A DNA stretch of 64,000 nt, from the NCBI RefSeq assembly GCF_947495255.1, contig NZ_CANLYI010000004.1, positions 62,001 to 126,000 on the forward strand, in the 5' to 3' direction. Every line of letters begins with the position of its first letter. Within the stretch, counting starts at the first letter, position 1. The translations under genes and the position numbers were made by a program. Below the pieces are notes generated by a model. It did no database searches. It was not told where the DNA came from and saw nothing but the letters and a program-made list of their open reading frames with translations. This DNA comes from an uncultured Winogradskyella sp. GTDB lineage: Bacteria > Bacteroidota > Bacteroidia > Flavobacteriales > Flavobacteriaceae. Positions 54,176-63,629 of the stretch are shown here, piece by piece.

Positions 54176-54207
54176 AAACCTGTCAGGTTTTAGAAACCTT
54201 AAAGGTT
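54176..54207. repeat. Two adjacent short palindromes (AAACCTG-CAGGTTT and AACCTT-AAGGTT)
   Basis: AAACCTG t CAGGTTT (54176-54190) is a perfect 15-base palindrome; AACCTT a AAGGTT (54195-54207) is a second. They fill most of the gap between DUF4254 and GT9 genes. Confidence 0.55.
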
Positions 54208-54213
54208 CATCAA

Positions 54214-54822
54214 TTATTTCTGTCCTCTTAAAACAGGATTTAATTCATCGTCATTGTACATTTTCATTTGCTTATAAACTTTCATGTACTTATCTCCATT
54301 AGAGATATCGTTTAATAAATCGTCAATGGCAGTGCTTAAATCTACTCGTTGTTCTAACAATACATCTAACTTCTTTTGGCAAGCTGCTTTATGCTTATCA
54401 CTTGCATCATCTCTAACAGTTTCGAGGTGCATGTGGTAAATTTTAAGGGCTAAAATAGATAGTCTATCAATTGCCCAAGCCGGACTTTCAGAATTGATTT
54501 TAGCTCCAGGTTTAACCGCAACATCTTTATATTTATCTAAGAAATAGCTATCAACATATTCTACTGTATCTGTTCTGTCTTGATTAGAAGCATCTATCAT
54601 TCGCTTTAGCTTTAAAGCCGCAACTGGATCTATATTTGGGTCTCTAATAATATCTTCGTAAGCCCATTGAACAGTATCTATCCATGACTTTCTGTATAAT
54701 AGATGAGCGATTAAATCGTCATTTTTATCATACTTATTTGTAAAAGGTTGATCTACTGTATTTAAAACTTTATAGGTTTTAATAACATCTTGAAAAATTG
54801 CGTTTGCTTTTTGCGAAAACAT
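54214..54822 (-). CDS. DUF4254 domain protein
   Basis: A 202-residue all-helical protein of the DUF4254 family: L-L-Y-R-K-S-W-I-D-T near residue 44, then E-D-I-I-R-D-P and I-D-A-S-N-Q-D-R-T-D near 92. Members are commonly found beside GT9 genes in Bacteroidota and may assist lipopolysaccharide core synthesis; that role is inferred. Overlaps no gene but shares a divergent promoter region with upp. Confidence 0.88.
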   Translation of the reverse strand: MFSQKANAIFQDVIKTYKVLNTVDQPFTNKYDKNDDLIAHLLYRKSWIDTVQWAYEDIIRDPNIDPVAALKLKRMIDASNQDRTDTVEYVDSYFLDKYKDVAVKPGAKINSESPAWAIDRLSILALKIYHMHLETVRDDASDKHKAACQKKLDVLLEQRVDLSTAIDDLLNDISNGDKYMKVYKQMKMYNDDELNPVLRGQK

Positions 54823-54894
54823 AATGAAATCGATTTAATGTACACAAATATAATAGGAATTATTAACTTTAACGACAGAACTAATTTCCATATT

Positions 54895-55554
54895 ATGCAA
54901 ATTCATAACCTATCTGATACACCTTCTATTTTAAATACTTTTATGTCTGAGTTAAGGGACAAAAATGTCCAAAAAGATAGTATGCGTTTTCGGAGAAATA
55001 TTGAACGCATAGGTGAAATTATGGGTTATGAATTAAGTAAATCGCTACAATTTGAGCCTCACAATATTGAAACACCTTTAGGGACTTCTAAAACTTTGTT
55101 ACATAAAAAAGACATTGTATTGTGTTCTATTTTAAGGGCAGGTGTTCCGCTTCATAATGGGTTATTAAATTATTTTGATGCAGCCGAAAACGCTTTTATT
55201 TCGGCTTATAGACATCATAAACATGATCCAGAAAGTTTTGAAATTATCGTTGAGTATTTAGCTTGCCCAAGTTTAGAAGGTAAGACCTTAATTTTAGCGG
55301 ATCCAATGTTAGCCACAGGACAATCTATGGTTGCTACTTTTGAAGCCCTAAAACCATTTGGAATACCAAAAGAAATTCATTTAGTTAGTATTATTGGTGC
55401 TCAAGAAGGCGTGGATTATGTGTCCAAGGCTTTCGATACTGATGTTACGCTTTGGATAGCTGCTATAGATGATAAACTAAACGAAAAAGGATACATCATT
55501 CCTGGATTAGGAGATGCTGGTGATTTAGCTTTTGGCAATAAACTACAGCATTAA
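54895..55554 (+). CDS. upp: Uracil phosphoribosyltransferase
   Basis: A 219-residue phosphoribosyltransferase that salvages uracil to UMP. The PRPP-binding loop is L-A-D-P-M-L-A-T-G-Q-S near residue 133, and the C-terminal P-G-L-G-D-A-G-D segment binds uracil. I choose the ATG at 54895 (M-Q-I-H-N-L) because an in-frame ATG 105 bases upstream would add a non-homologous extension inside the divergent promoter region and overlap DUF4254. Confidence 0.94.
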   Translation: MQIHNLSDTPSILNTFMSELRDKNVQKDSMRFRRNIERIGEIMGYELSKSLQFEPHNIETPLGTSKTLLHKKDIVLCSILRAGVPLHNGLLNYFDAAENAFISAYRHHKHDPESFEIIVEYLACPSLEGKTLILADPMLATGQSMVATFEALKPFGIPKEIHLVSIIGAQEGVDYVSKAFDTDVTLWIAAIDDKLNEKGYIIPGLGDAGDLAFGNKLQH

Positions 55555-56460
55555 GCCAATAATTGGTGTTATAATTAATAGAGCGACAAAGACTTCTTTA
55601 AACCATCGTTCTGAAATAACCTCTATATAATTCGCCATTATTATAGAAAACGGAGCAAATAAAAAGAGATATTCACTTCCGTTTTTTATTGGTGCTATGA
55701 TTGCTACTAAAACTGCAATAATAGAAGCCCAAGCAATTATAAAATAAGAAGGCTTTAGCTTTTTATTTTTATCAGGAATATTCTTAAAATAATAAATAAG
55801 TGTCCACACAAACGATGCAAATAATACTGTAAGTTTAAGAATGCTTTTTTTAGAATTATATGCTGTATAATCTAAACTTGCAAAACGCTGAAAGTCTGTT
55901 GTTCTAAAATACTCATCATACATTACAACATTATAAATTAATAGTAACATTACTGCTGTAATAACACCTGTAAATGGAATAATTATATTCTTAAAATCGT
56001 TTTGAGAATAGTAAATCAATGCCACTATCACCAAAGCAAAAAACAAAATTGACCAAAAAAAGAAAAAGGATGCTATTGTTATCCAAAATGCAGCATCAAA
56101 CAACTTCTTTTTAATGTTTAGTTTGGTGTGTAAACTTATAAGTCTACGTAAAGCAAAAAACACAAATAAATTAGATATTAGTAAGTCTAAATGGGTCATC
56201 GCTTCTGGAAAAATTCCTAAAAGCAAACCAAAAGTCATTATAGCATAACTGTTTCTCTGTGAAAGGTTATTTTTAGCCACAACAAAGTCTAGTAAAAAAA
56301 TCAAAAATAAGGTCATTACCCATTTAAAAAGTGTTGAAAAAGCGGCATTTAAGTCAGAAAAAAGTAACGTGTACGTAGTAATCACAAAAAGCAACGATAC
56401 ATAAACTGCAACAATTATGAAGTTTATAGGCTTAGATTTACTAAAAACACTTGTAATCAT
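55543..56460 (-). CDS. DUF6427 membrane protein
   Basis: A 305-residue protein with about eight to ten hydrophobic segments spread over the chain, N-terminal F-S-K-S-K-P-I-N-F and R-N-S-Y-A-I-M-T-F. It matches the flavobacterial DUF6427 family usually found between upp and purD. Function unknown; an O-antigen-ligase-like or glycan transport role has no direct support. Converges on upp with a 12-base overlap. Confidence 0.82.
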   Translation of the reverse strand: MITSVFSKSKPINFIIVAVYVSLLFVITTYTLLFSDLNAAFSTLFKWVMTLFLIFLLDFVVAKNNLSQRNSYAIMTFGLLLGIFPEAMTHLDLLISNLFVFFALRRLISLHTKLNIKKKLFDAAFWITIASFFFFWSILFFALVIVALIYYSQNDFKNIIIPFTGVITAVMLLLIYNVVMYDEYFRTTDFQRFASLDYTAYNSKKSILKLTVLFASFVWTLIYYFKNIPDKNKKLKPSYFIIAWASIIAVLVAIIAPIKNGSEYLFLFAPFSIIMANYIEVISERWFKEVFVALLIITPIIGLML

Positions 56461-56472
56461 GAACTCTTTTTG

Positions 56473-56480
56473 TATTTTTG
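56473..56480 (+). promoter_or_regulatory. Bacteroidota -7 promoter element
   Basis: TATTTTTG, an exact TAnnTTTG match, 54 bases before the DUF6341 ATG at 56535 and just outside the divergent DUF6427 start. Confidence 0.55.
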
Positions 56481-56534
56481 CTATTCGATTCCAATTCGAT
56501 ATAAAAATTAGAATTGGTGTAAATTTATAAAGTT

Positions 56535-56762
56535 ATGAATGATTTCTTTAACGGAATAGCGGATTTATTTGTGAATGTATTATTCGCACCTTTTGATGGC
56601 CTTAGAGCATTAGAATTAGAAAGCTGGTTTGGCGCTAATTTTATGTCTTGGATTTTTATGGCTATAGGATTTGTTGCAATGGTTTATTGGATGTTACAAC
56701 TTAAAAAACATAGCGATAATAATGAAGAAGACAAAAGTATTTCTTCTCACTCTTATTTATAA
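56535..56762 (+). CDS. Small membrane protein of the DUF6341 family
   Basis: A 75-residue protein with N-terminal amphipathic F-F-N-G-I-A-D-L-F and one clear transmembrane helix at about 36-54, ending in acidic D-N-N-E-E-D-K and S-A/S-H-S-Y-L. The family is small, conserved and restricted to flavobacteria; function unknown. It sits between DUF6427 and purD and is likely a monocistronic gene. Confidence 0.82.
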   Translation: MNDFFNGIADLFVNVLFAPFDGLRALELESWFGANFMSWIFMAIGFVAMVYWMLQLKKHSDNNEEDKSISSHSYL

Positions 56763-56775
56763 ATCTCTTATTGGT

Positions 56776-58047
56776 TTATAAATCGAAACCAATATCCTTA
56801 CGATAATTCATCTTATCAAAGTTTAGTTTATCTATACTTTGGTAAGATTTTTTTATGGCCTCTGGATACGTATTCCCGTAAGATGTAATTGCCATTACAC
56901 GACCTCCTGAAGTTACCACTTTACCATCTTGGTATTTTGCTCCTGCATGAAAAACTATAGAATCTGTTACAGTTTCTATTCCTGTAATTTCTTTGCCTTT
57001 CTCATAAGCTTCAGGATATCCACCAGAGACTAATACCACTGTTGTAGCAGCACGCTCATCAATTTCAATATCAATATTAGATAAGGTTTGGTTTGCCATA
57101 GCTTCAAAAATGTCTACCAAATCTGTTTTTAATCTTGGTAAAACAACTTCAGTTTCTGGATCACCCATTCTTACATTGTACTCAATCACTTTAGGTTCAT
57201 CACCTACTTTAATTAATCCTATAAAAATAAAGCCAACATATGGTAAATTATCTTTCTTTAAACCTTCAACCGTAGGAATTACGACCTGGTTTTCAATTTT
57301 ATCTAAAAACTCTTTAGTTGCAAAAGGTACTGGTGACACAGCTCCCATTCCGCCTGTATTTAAACCTGTATCGCCTTCTCCAATGCGCTTATAATCTTTT
57401 GCTGTTGGTAAAATTTTATAATCTTTTCCATCAGAAAGCACAAAACAACTCAGTTCAATACCATCTAAAAATTCTTCAATAACGACTTTAGTACTTGCCT
57501 CTCCAAATTTAGAATCTACAAGCATGCTTTTAAGTTCGTCTTTAGCTTCTTGTAAATCATTAAGAATTAATACGCCTTTGCCAGCAGCTAAACCATCTGC
57601 TTTTAAAACGTATGGTGCACTTAAGGTTTCTAAAAATTTATATCCATCTTCCACATTAGCTTTTGTAAAACTCTCGTAAGCCGCTGTAGGAATGTTATGG
57701 CGAACCATAAATTCTTTAGCAAATTCCTTACTGCCTTCTAACTCAGCTGCTGCTTTCTGTGGTCCAATAACTGAAACATTTTTTAAAGCTTCATCTTGTA
57801 AAAAGAAATCGTGAACACCTTGCACTAATGGATCTTCTGGTCCAACAACTACCAAATCAATTTTATGTTCTAAAACGGCAGATTTAATCGCTTCAAAATC
57901 AGTAACACCAATATTTAAATTGGTAGCAATAGCTTCTGTTCCTGAATTTCCTGGAGCAACAAAAATCGCCTTGCAACGACTACTTTGAGCTAATTTCCAT
58001 GCAAATGTGTGTTCTCTTCCGCCAGAGCCAAGTACTAAAATATTCAT
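56776..58047 (-). CDS. purD: Phosphoribosylamine--glycine ligase
   Basis: A 423-residue ATP-grasp enzyme of purine synthesis that makes glycinamide ribonucleotide. N-terminal L-V-L-G-S-G-G-R-E-H, then V-V-G-P-E-D-P-L, and the ATP-grasp segment with V-L-K-A-D-G-L-A-A-G-K-G-V. I use the ATG complementary to 58045-58047 since the in-frame ATG at 58068 would add seven residues before the usual M-N-I-L-V-L-G start. Confidence 0.96.
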   Translation of the reverse strand: MNILVLGSGGREHTFAWKLAQSSRCKAIFVAPGNSGTEAIATNLNIGVTDFEAIKSAVLEHKIDLVVVGPEDPLVQGVHDFFLQDEALKNVSVIGPQKAAAELEGSKEFAKEFMVRHNIPTAAYESFTKANVEDGYKFLETLSAPYVLKADGLAAGKGVLILNDLQEAKDELKSMLVDSKFGEASTKVVIEEFLDGIELSCFVLSDGKDYKILPTAKDYKRIGEGDTGLNTGGMGAVSPVPFATKEFLDKIENQVVIPTVEGLKKDNLPYVGFIFIGLIKVGDEPKVIEYNVRMGDPETEVVLPRLKTDLVDIFEAMANQTLSNIDIEIDERAATTVVLVSGGYPEAYEKGKEITGIETVTDSIVFHAGAKYQDGKVVTSGGRVMAITSYGNTYPEAIKKSYQSIDKLNFDKMNYRKDIGFDL

Positions 58048-58132
58048 GATAAAAAATTCTTTGGACAAAAATAATTGGTTTTAAGCTTAAAAAACAATTA
58101 TTTTACACAAACCTTAATAGCAGAAACAAACC

Positions 58133-59440
58133 TTGCGACTATTCGATTTTTCTTTAAAAGTTAATGGCTTTAAAATAGACGAGGCTAAAGCTGCTCTGTC
58201 TAAAATTCAGGCTAAAAACGATTCTGATTTTAAAGCTTATATAGAGCAACAAAAACAATCTATTATTTCTTATCATTTAGAACATAATTTGTTTTACAAA
58301 ACTCTAGGGAGCTCTATAAATATAAATGATTGGGATTCTGTACCTATTATAACCAAACGTCATTTACAACAACCTATTGAGCAACGTTTAAGTGATGGTT
58401 TCACAACTAAAAATGTCTATTTAAATAAAACATCTGGCAGCTCAGGAGATCCTTTTATTTTTGCCAAGGATAAATGGTGCCACGCGATGACTTGGGCTCA
58501 AATTATGGATAGATTTGCTTGGTATGGCATTGATTTTAATAGCTCTAGACAAGCGCGTTTTTATGGGATTCCGTTAGATAAAAAAGGCTATTATAAAGAA
58601 CGATTAAAAGATTGGTTTAGTAATAGATTTAGGTTTTCGGTTTTTGATTTAAGTGATGCTGCTTTTGAAACAACTTTGACAAAGTTTAAAACTAATAAAT
58701 TTGATTTTATTAATGGCTACACAAGTCCTATTGTGCAATTTGCTAAATATTTAAAGCAAAAAGATGTTGTTTTAACCTCTGTTTGCCCTACTCTAAAAGT
58801 TTGTATTGTTACGTCAGAAATGTTATTTGATGATGACAAAACGTTAATGGAAACTCAATTTGGTGTACCTGTGGTTAATGAATATGGAGCTTCAGAATTA
58901 GATTTAATTGCATTTCAGAATACTAATGATGAGTGGCAAATAAATAATGAAACATTATATGTTGAAATCCTCGATGATAACGGAAACGTTTTACCGTTAG
59001 GAAAAGAAGGCCGAATTGTAATTACATCATTATACAATAAAGCACATCCATTAATAAGATATGATGTTGGTGATATAGGAATCCTTTCTGAAAAAAGTAC
59101 TTTAAGAAAGCCTATTCTAAAAAAACTAGTAGGAAGAACAAATGATATTGCCATTTTACCAAGCGGAAAAAAAGCAGCAGGATTAACCTTTTACTACATT
59201 ACTAAAAGTGTTATTGAGAATGATGGCAATGTTTCAGAATTTGTAATTGAACAATTGGCTTTAGACCATTTTATAATTCGTTTTGTGAGTAGAACAGAAC
59301 TTTCTAATGAACAAAAAGAAATTATTACAACAGAAATGGAACGTTATTTAGAACCTGGAATTAAAGTGGATTTTGAACGTGTTTCTCAACTAAACAGAAC
59401 TAAAGCCGGAAAATTAAAGCAGTTTATTTCTAAACTATAG
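58133..59440 (+). CDS. Phenylacetate--CoA ligase-like adenylating enzyme (CapK family)
   Basis: A 435-residue AMP-forming enzyme. The phosphate-binding loop is K-T-S-G-S-S-G-D-P-F near residue 101, then N-E-Y-G-A-S-E near 247 and the R-Y-D-V-G-D-I motif near 308. In polysaccharide loci such CapK-like proteins are thought to activate an acyl or amino acid for glycan decoration. The start is TTG at 58133 (M-R-L-F-D-F-S). It faces the glycosyltransferase cluster and overlaps its GT2 gene by 11 bases at the 3' ends. Confidence 0.85.
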   Translation: MRLFDFSLKVNGFKIDEAKAALSKIQAKNDSDFKAYIEQQKQSIISYHLEHNLFYKTLGSSININDWDSVPIITKRHLQQPIEQRLSDGFTTKNVYLNKTSGSSGDPFIFAKDKWCHAMTWAQIMDRFAWYGIDFNSSRQARFYGIPLDKKGYYKERLKDWFSNRFRFSVFDLSDAAFETTLTKFKTNKFDFINGYTSPIVQFAKYLKQKDVVLTSVCPTLKVCIVTSEMLFDDDKTLMETQFGVPVVNEYGASELDLIAFQNTNDEWQINNETLYVEILDDNGNVLPLGKEGRIVITSLYNKAHPLIRYDVGDIGILSEKSTLRKPILKKLVGRTNDIAILPSGKKAAGLTFYYITKSVIENDGNVSEFVIEQLALDHFIIRFVSRTELSNEQKEIITTEMERYLEPGIKVDFERVSQLNRTKAGKLKQFISKL

Positions 59441-60203
59441 ACTTAATTAATCGCTTTTTAATTAATAAATGTTCAAACAAAAATTGTACTAAATACAACG
59501 AAGATTTTATATAAGAATACCCTAAGCCTTTATAATACACATTGAAATTGTGTTTTATTAAATTGGTTTTATTTGAAGATAAGGAACCTTCCGTAATACG
59601 ATAATACGCAATGGTTTCTTGAATACTAATTGCTGGTTTATCACTTCGCTTTAAAGCCTCCAACCACAACAACCAATCTTGACGTTTTTTTAAATCTTTA
59701 GTGTAAATTTTACCAAGTTTTTTACAGTTGTAGATTCCTGTTAAATTGCCGACGTAATTTGCTTTAAGTAATTTGTTATAGGTTAATTGTTTTAAGGCTT
59801 CTACCCTTTTGTTTAATGGTTTACTTTTAGAATCAATCCATTCATAGGTTCCGAAACTAACATCTGTAATATTATTAATTAGTTGACTAACCTGAAGCTC
59901 TAGTTTGTTTTCTTTCCAAAGGTCATCTGCATCTAAAAAGGCTATGTAATCTCCTGTTGCCATTTTAGTGCCTAAATTACGTGCTTCTGCTGCGCCTTTG
60001 TTTTGATTGTGTTGAAATAGTTTAATCCGTGAATCGGATTCTTTAAATAGCTTTAAAATAGCTATAGTTTCATCTGAGGAGGCATCGTCAATTAGAAGTA
60101 ACTCCCAATTGCTGTAAGTCTGATTAATAACACTTGTAATCGTCTCAATAATAACATTAGCGTTATTATACATTGGAGTTATGATAGAAACTAGCGGCTG
60201 CAT
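59430..60203 (-). CDS. Glycosyltransferase family 2
   Basis: A 257-residue GT-A enzyme. I-I-T-P-M-Y-N-N at the start, nucleotide-binding I-D-D-A-S-S-D-E-T near residue 40 and the metal-binding D-A-D-D near residue 95. The C-terminal hydrophobic L-F-E-H-L-L-I-K-K-R segment suggests a membrane contact. It would add one sugar to a lipid-linked glycan. Follows the sugar-phosphate transferase gene with an eight-base gap. Confidence 0.92.
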   Translation of the reverse strand: MQPLVSIITPMYNNANVIIETITSVINQTYSNWELLLIDDASSDETIAILKLFKESDSRIKLFQHNQNKGAAEARNLGTKMATGDYIAFLDADDLWKENKLELQVSQLINNITDVSFGTYEWIDSKSKPLNKRVEALKQLTYNKLLKANYVGNLTGIYNCKKLGKIYTKDLKKRQDWLLWLEALKRSDKPAISIQETIAYYRITEGSLSSNKTNLIKHNFNVYYKGLGYSYIKSSLYLVQFLFEHLLIKKRLIKSIV

Positions 60204-60211
60204 TTTATAAT

Positions 60212-61567
60212 TTAATAAGCTTTATCATCACCTTTTACAGCATTAACAAAAGTTTGAAAAATAATCTTCATATCTAATAAAAGTGACCAATTTTCGATAT
60301 AGAAGATATCAAATTTTACTCTTCCTATAATATCCTTATCTGTCTCAACTTCGCCTCTGAATCCACTAGTCTGAGCTAGACCTGTTATTCCTGGTTTCAC
60401 AAAATGTCTCACCATGAATTTATCGATTCTTTTAGCATACATAGTTGTATGGCTCACCATATGAGGTCTAGGGCCAACAACAGACATGTCACCAAAAAGA
60501 ACATTGAAAAACTGAGGCAATTCATCTATACTTGTTTTCCTAATGAATTTACCAACTTTGGTTACACGATCATCGCCTCTTGTGGCTTGATAAAGATGTG
60601 CATCTTTATTTGGCATCATTGACCTAAACTTAAAACAATCAAATTCTTTGTAGTTAAAACCATTTCGAGATTGTTTAAAAAACACAGGGCCTTTAGATTC
60701 TAATTTAATTAAAATAGCGATTATTGGTGTTAGCCACGATAGGACAAAAACAATCATAAAACTGGAAAACAAAATATCAAAACCTCTTTTTAAAAAAGTA
60801 TTAACCGAATCTTCAAGTGGAATATTTCTAAGCGTTAGAATTGGAATATAATCGTAATACTCGTATTGTAGTCTTTTTGCGTAAATTTCTTTACTGTCTG
60901 GTATAAACTTTAGGATTTTTAAGTTGTTATCTGCAAAATCTACTGTATCTGCTATTTGTGCATTTGTTAATTCGGAAATTGAACAATAAATTTCGTCTAT
61001 GTTTTCAGCTAGCACATATTGAAAACATTCAGCTAAAGAATGTTCTTTTTTCTTAAAATCAAAGGTTTTTTTATGTGAATAGCCATATTCTGGATTCTTA
61101 TTAAAAAAATTGTCTAACGCAATAGTTTTTTTATTTAAACCAAATATAACAGTAGTTCTATAATTACCGCCAAAGGAAGTTCTATACTTCTGCAACAAAT
61201 AATAGATTGCAAACTTAAAAATAGTTATAAATAGAAAACATAAAAGTAAGTATTTTACAATGGGTCTTGGATATATATCTAACTCGTGATACAGCCCAGA
61301 AAATGCAAATACTAGTAATAGAAATAAAATGAACTGTTTTACTGTTAGTGATAAAATACTTATCGGCCTGGTGTATCTATATACTTCATAAAATTGTGAA
61401 TAAACAGATAATAAAACCCAACCCATTGAAATAAAGATTGAAAAAATAATAGAATTCTTCTCGCTTAATAAATATATTATAGCAATACTGTTGATAACAC
61501 TTAAATCAATTATATATGAAATAGGCCTTAAGTATCCTGAATATCTTCCCTGTTTAAATAAACTCAA
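60212..61567 (-). CDS. Polyprenyl glycosylphosphotransferase (WcaJ/WbaP-like)
   Basis: A 451-residue initiating enzyme for exopolysaccharide or O-antigen synthesis; it transfers a sugar-1-phosphate to undecaprenyl phosphate. N-terminal transmembrane helices (about 15-115), a nucleotide-binding-like middle (140-250) and the C-terminal bacterial sugar transferase domain with K-R-G-F-D-I, R-S-M, R-K-T-S-I-D-E-L-P-Q and V-G-P-R-P-H. The motif set is complete, so it should be active. Sugar specificity unknown. Confidence 0.93.
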   Translation of the reverse strand: MSLFKQGRYSGYLRPISYIIDLSVINSIAIIYLLSEKNSIIFSIFISMGWVLLSVYSQFYEVYRYTRPISILSLTVKQFILFLLLVFAFSGLYHELDIYPRPIVKYLLLCFLFITIFKFAIYYLLQKYRTSFGGNYRTTVIFGLNKKTIALDNFFNKNPEYGYSHKKTFDFKKKEHSLAECFQYVLAENIDEIYCSISELTNAQIADTVDFADNNLKILKFIPDSKEIYAKRLQYEYYDYIPILTLRNIPLEDSVNTFLKRGFDILFSSFMIVFVLSWLTPIIAILIKLESKGPVFFKQSRNGFNYKEFDCFKFRSMMPNKDAHLYQATRGDDRVTKVGKFIRKTSIDELPQFFNVLFGDMSVVGPRPHMVSHTTMYAKRIDKFMVRHFVKPGITGLAQTSGFRGEVETDKDIIGRVKFDIFYIENWSLLLDMKIIFQTFVNAVKGDDKAY

Positions 61568-61633
61568 TTTTTTTATTATCTAGAAATAGAATACAAATGT
61601 ATCGTTTACAAAAGTTACGACAAAGATATGTAT

Positions 61634-62890
61634 CTACAATTGTTTTTGGATTGAGTTTTGATAAAAACTAATAGTTACGGCATAATAGAATATTATCAAG
61701 TATGGTAATATTGGAACATTGGTAAAAAAACTACCAGAAAGCAATCCACACAATAAAAATGCAATCATAGGAAACCTTAATTTTTTTATTCTCAATAGCT
61801 CAGAAAGGATTTTATTATAAAATATTTTTAAATATATAAAAGTCCCTAAAAAACCTAAGAACCAATACAAATCCACGATTTCAATCTCTGTTCTGAAGTT
61901 ATTAAATTCAGCACCACCGAAAATATAGTTAATGACACTCCAGTTTTTATGAATATAGGGTACAAAACCATCTGTTACATTTATATCTCGATAGCTAAAT
62001 AACATTGTTAAAATCCCATGATTTTGGTAAACTTTATGAAGCACATAAAAGTTATCTTTAAAAATTTGAATGCCAAAAGAGTAAGTGAACATTATAAATA
62101 TACCAATAGCGAATAATATAAAAAGCGCATAAATTCGTTTTACAGAAGTATAAAGTAAATACAATAAGAAAAGTAAATTGAATAAATAAATTGTTTTTGT
62201 ACCAATCATAAAAGAAAAAACAATTGAACACAATAGAAAAATAAAATTAATGTTGGTTTTCTTATTTAAGTAACTGGCAAAGAAATACATTATTAAAATG
62301 ATATATATATAACTTGAATGACTAGCGTGTAAAAAAAGACCATTGTAACCAAACCTATTAGAGAACCCTATATAAGTTTTAAATAAATCTAAATTAAAAA
62401 TAAACCCAATCAGAATTGCAAAAGCATTTATTATAAAAATACCTTTAATTGTTGTGTCTAAATAACTCAATTGTTTTTTTGCAATTATTCTGTCAGTTTT
62501 GTTTATAGGCTTAAAGGCATAGTACAAAATGAAAACAAAAACATATGAATTAAGCGTATATAAATTTAAAACGAGTCTGTTTAAAAAACTTTCCTTTAAA
62601 AGAAAAAATTGTCCCAGTATATAAAACATAGTAAATAGAACTATGCCTTTTAATAATTGTTTACTAAATTCTTTCTTATAAATAAAAATATATCCACATA
62701 AAAAAATTTCAACTAAAAGCTTAACAACCCCTGAGACTCTAGTGAAATCAAAATTACTAAACTTTAGATATTTACTTATAAATTCACTGAAGTAAAAAGC
62801 AAATAAAATAAGAGAAGGTAATACTAACTTTATATCAAATGAATTAAAGTCAATCTTTTTTTGATCGAAGGATTCTATAGTATTTAACAT
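61634..62890 (-). CDS. Membrane protein, probable O-antigen/polysaccharide polymerase (Wzy-like)
   Basis: A 418-residue protein with ten to twelve transmembrane segments and a larger periplasmic loop (about 265-330), the layout of Wzy polymerases. Such proteins have no strict motif, so the call depends on topology and on position between a glycosyltransferase and the initiating sugar transferase. Its start overlaps the GT2 gene by 41 bases; an internal start cannot be excluded. Confidence 0.7.
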   Translation of the reverse strand: MLNTIESFDQKKIDFNSFDIKLVLPSLILFAFYFSEFISKYLKFSNFDFTRVSGVVKLLVEIFLCGYIFIYKKEFSKQLLKGIVLFTMFYILGQFFLLKESFLNRLVLNLYTLNSYVFVFILYYAFKPINKTDRIIAKKQLSYLDTTIKGIFIINAFAILIGFIFNLDLFKTYIGFSNRFGYNGLFLHASHSSYIYIILIMYFFASYLNKKTNINFIFLLCSIVFSFMIGTKTIYLFNLLFLLYLLYTSVKRIYALFILFAIGIFIMFTYSFGIQIFKDNFYVLHKVYQNHGILTMLFSYRDINVTDGFVPYIHKNWSVINYIFGGAEFNNFRTEIEIVDLYWFLGFLGTFIYLKIFYNKILSELLRIKKLRFPMIAFLLCGLLSGSFFTNVPILPYLIIFYYAVTISFYQNSIQKQL

Positions 62891-63629
62891 TCCATTTTAT
62901 TGTAAACTTTATTATACTTTTTATATTCCAAAAATTATACTTACTAAAAATATTTTTTGAACTAGTCTCATTTAAGTGATGAAATACTATCGCGTCTGAT
63001 ACTGCAATAATTTTAAACCCTTTATTATGAGCTTCAAAACAAATATCAATATCTTCGCAATATAACCTATATCTTTCGTCTAAAAGACACTCATTTTCTT
63101 TGAGTAATTTATCGCTAATTAACATACATGCACCAAGACACCAATCTATTTCGGGTCCTTGCATTTGTGATTCGTCTAAAGCTTTTAAAATCCCTAATCT
63201 CTTTTTAAATACATTGATAAAATTAGGAAAATGTTTCCAAGTCTTTTGGAGTCTTCCGTCTGGATATTTTAATAATGGTGTAGTAATAGCAATTTTAGGA
63301 TTGTTTTGCATGGTTTTATATAGAATATCTATAAAATCCATTTCAAAATAAGTATCCGGATTTAATAATAAAAAATACTTTGTTTTAAGATTGAAGTGCC
63401 TAATTAGATCATTATTGTTCTTAGAGAACCCTTCTAATTTCTTTTTAATTAAAACAGAATTACTGTAGGAACTATTTAAGAGTATCTCTGCAGTGTTATC
63501 ACTAGATTTAGCATCACAGAAATAAACGTTTTTTATATTAAAGCGTGTTAAAGAGTTTAATAATTTTTGAATAAAGTCTCCGTGATTATGAGTAACCACA
63601 AGAATACTAATATTTCCTTCTTTAGCCAT
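62850..63629 (-). CDS. Glycosyltransferase family 2 (rhamnosyltransferase-like)
   Basis: A 259-residue GT-A enzyme. I-L-V-V-T-H-N-H opens the fold, L-N-P-D-T-Y is the metal-binding region near residue 93, W-C-L-G-A-C-M-L lies near 165, and Y-C-E-D-I-D-I-C-F-E near 187 carries the catalytic acid region typical of dTDP-rhamnosyl transferases. Sugar donor is inferred only. It overlaps the GT4 gene upstream by eight bases. Confidence 0.9.
   Translation of the reverse strand: MAKEGNISILVVTHNHGDFIQKLLNSLTRFNIKNVYFCDAKSSDNTAEILLNSSYSNSVLIKKKLEGFSKNNNDLIRHFNLKTKYFLLLNPDTYFEMDFIDILYKTMQNNPKIAITTPLLKYPDGRLQKTWKHFPNFINVFKKRLGILKALDESQMQGPEIDWCLGACMLISDKLLKENECLLDERYRLYCEDIDICFEAHNKGFKIIAVSDAIVFHHLNETSSKNIFSKYNFWNIKSIIKFTIKWNVKYYRILRSKKD

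Noticed and set aside
54790..54894. Earlier in-frame start for upp
   Set aside because: The extension overlaps the divergent DUF4254 gene and is not part of the known enzyme.
58048..58068. Earlier ATG for purD
   Set aside because: The enzyme normally begins right at the M-N-I-L-V-L-G-S-G-G-R-E-H segment.
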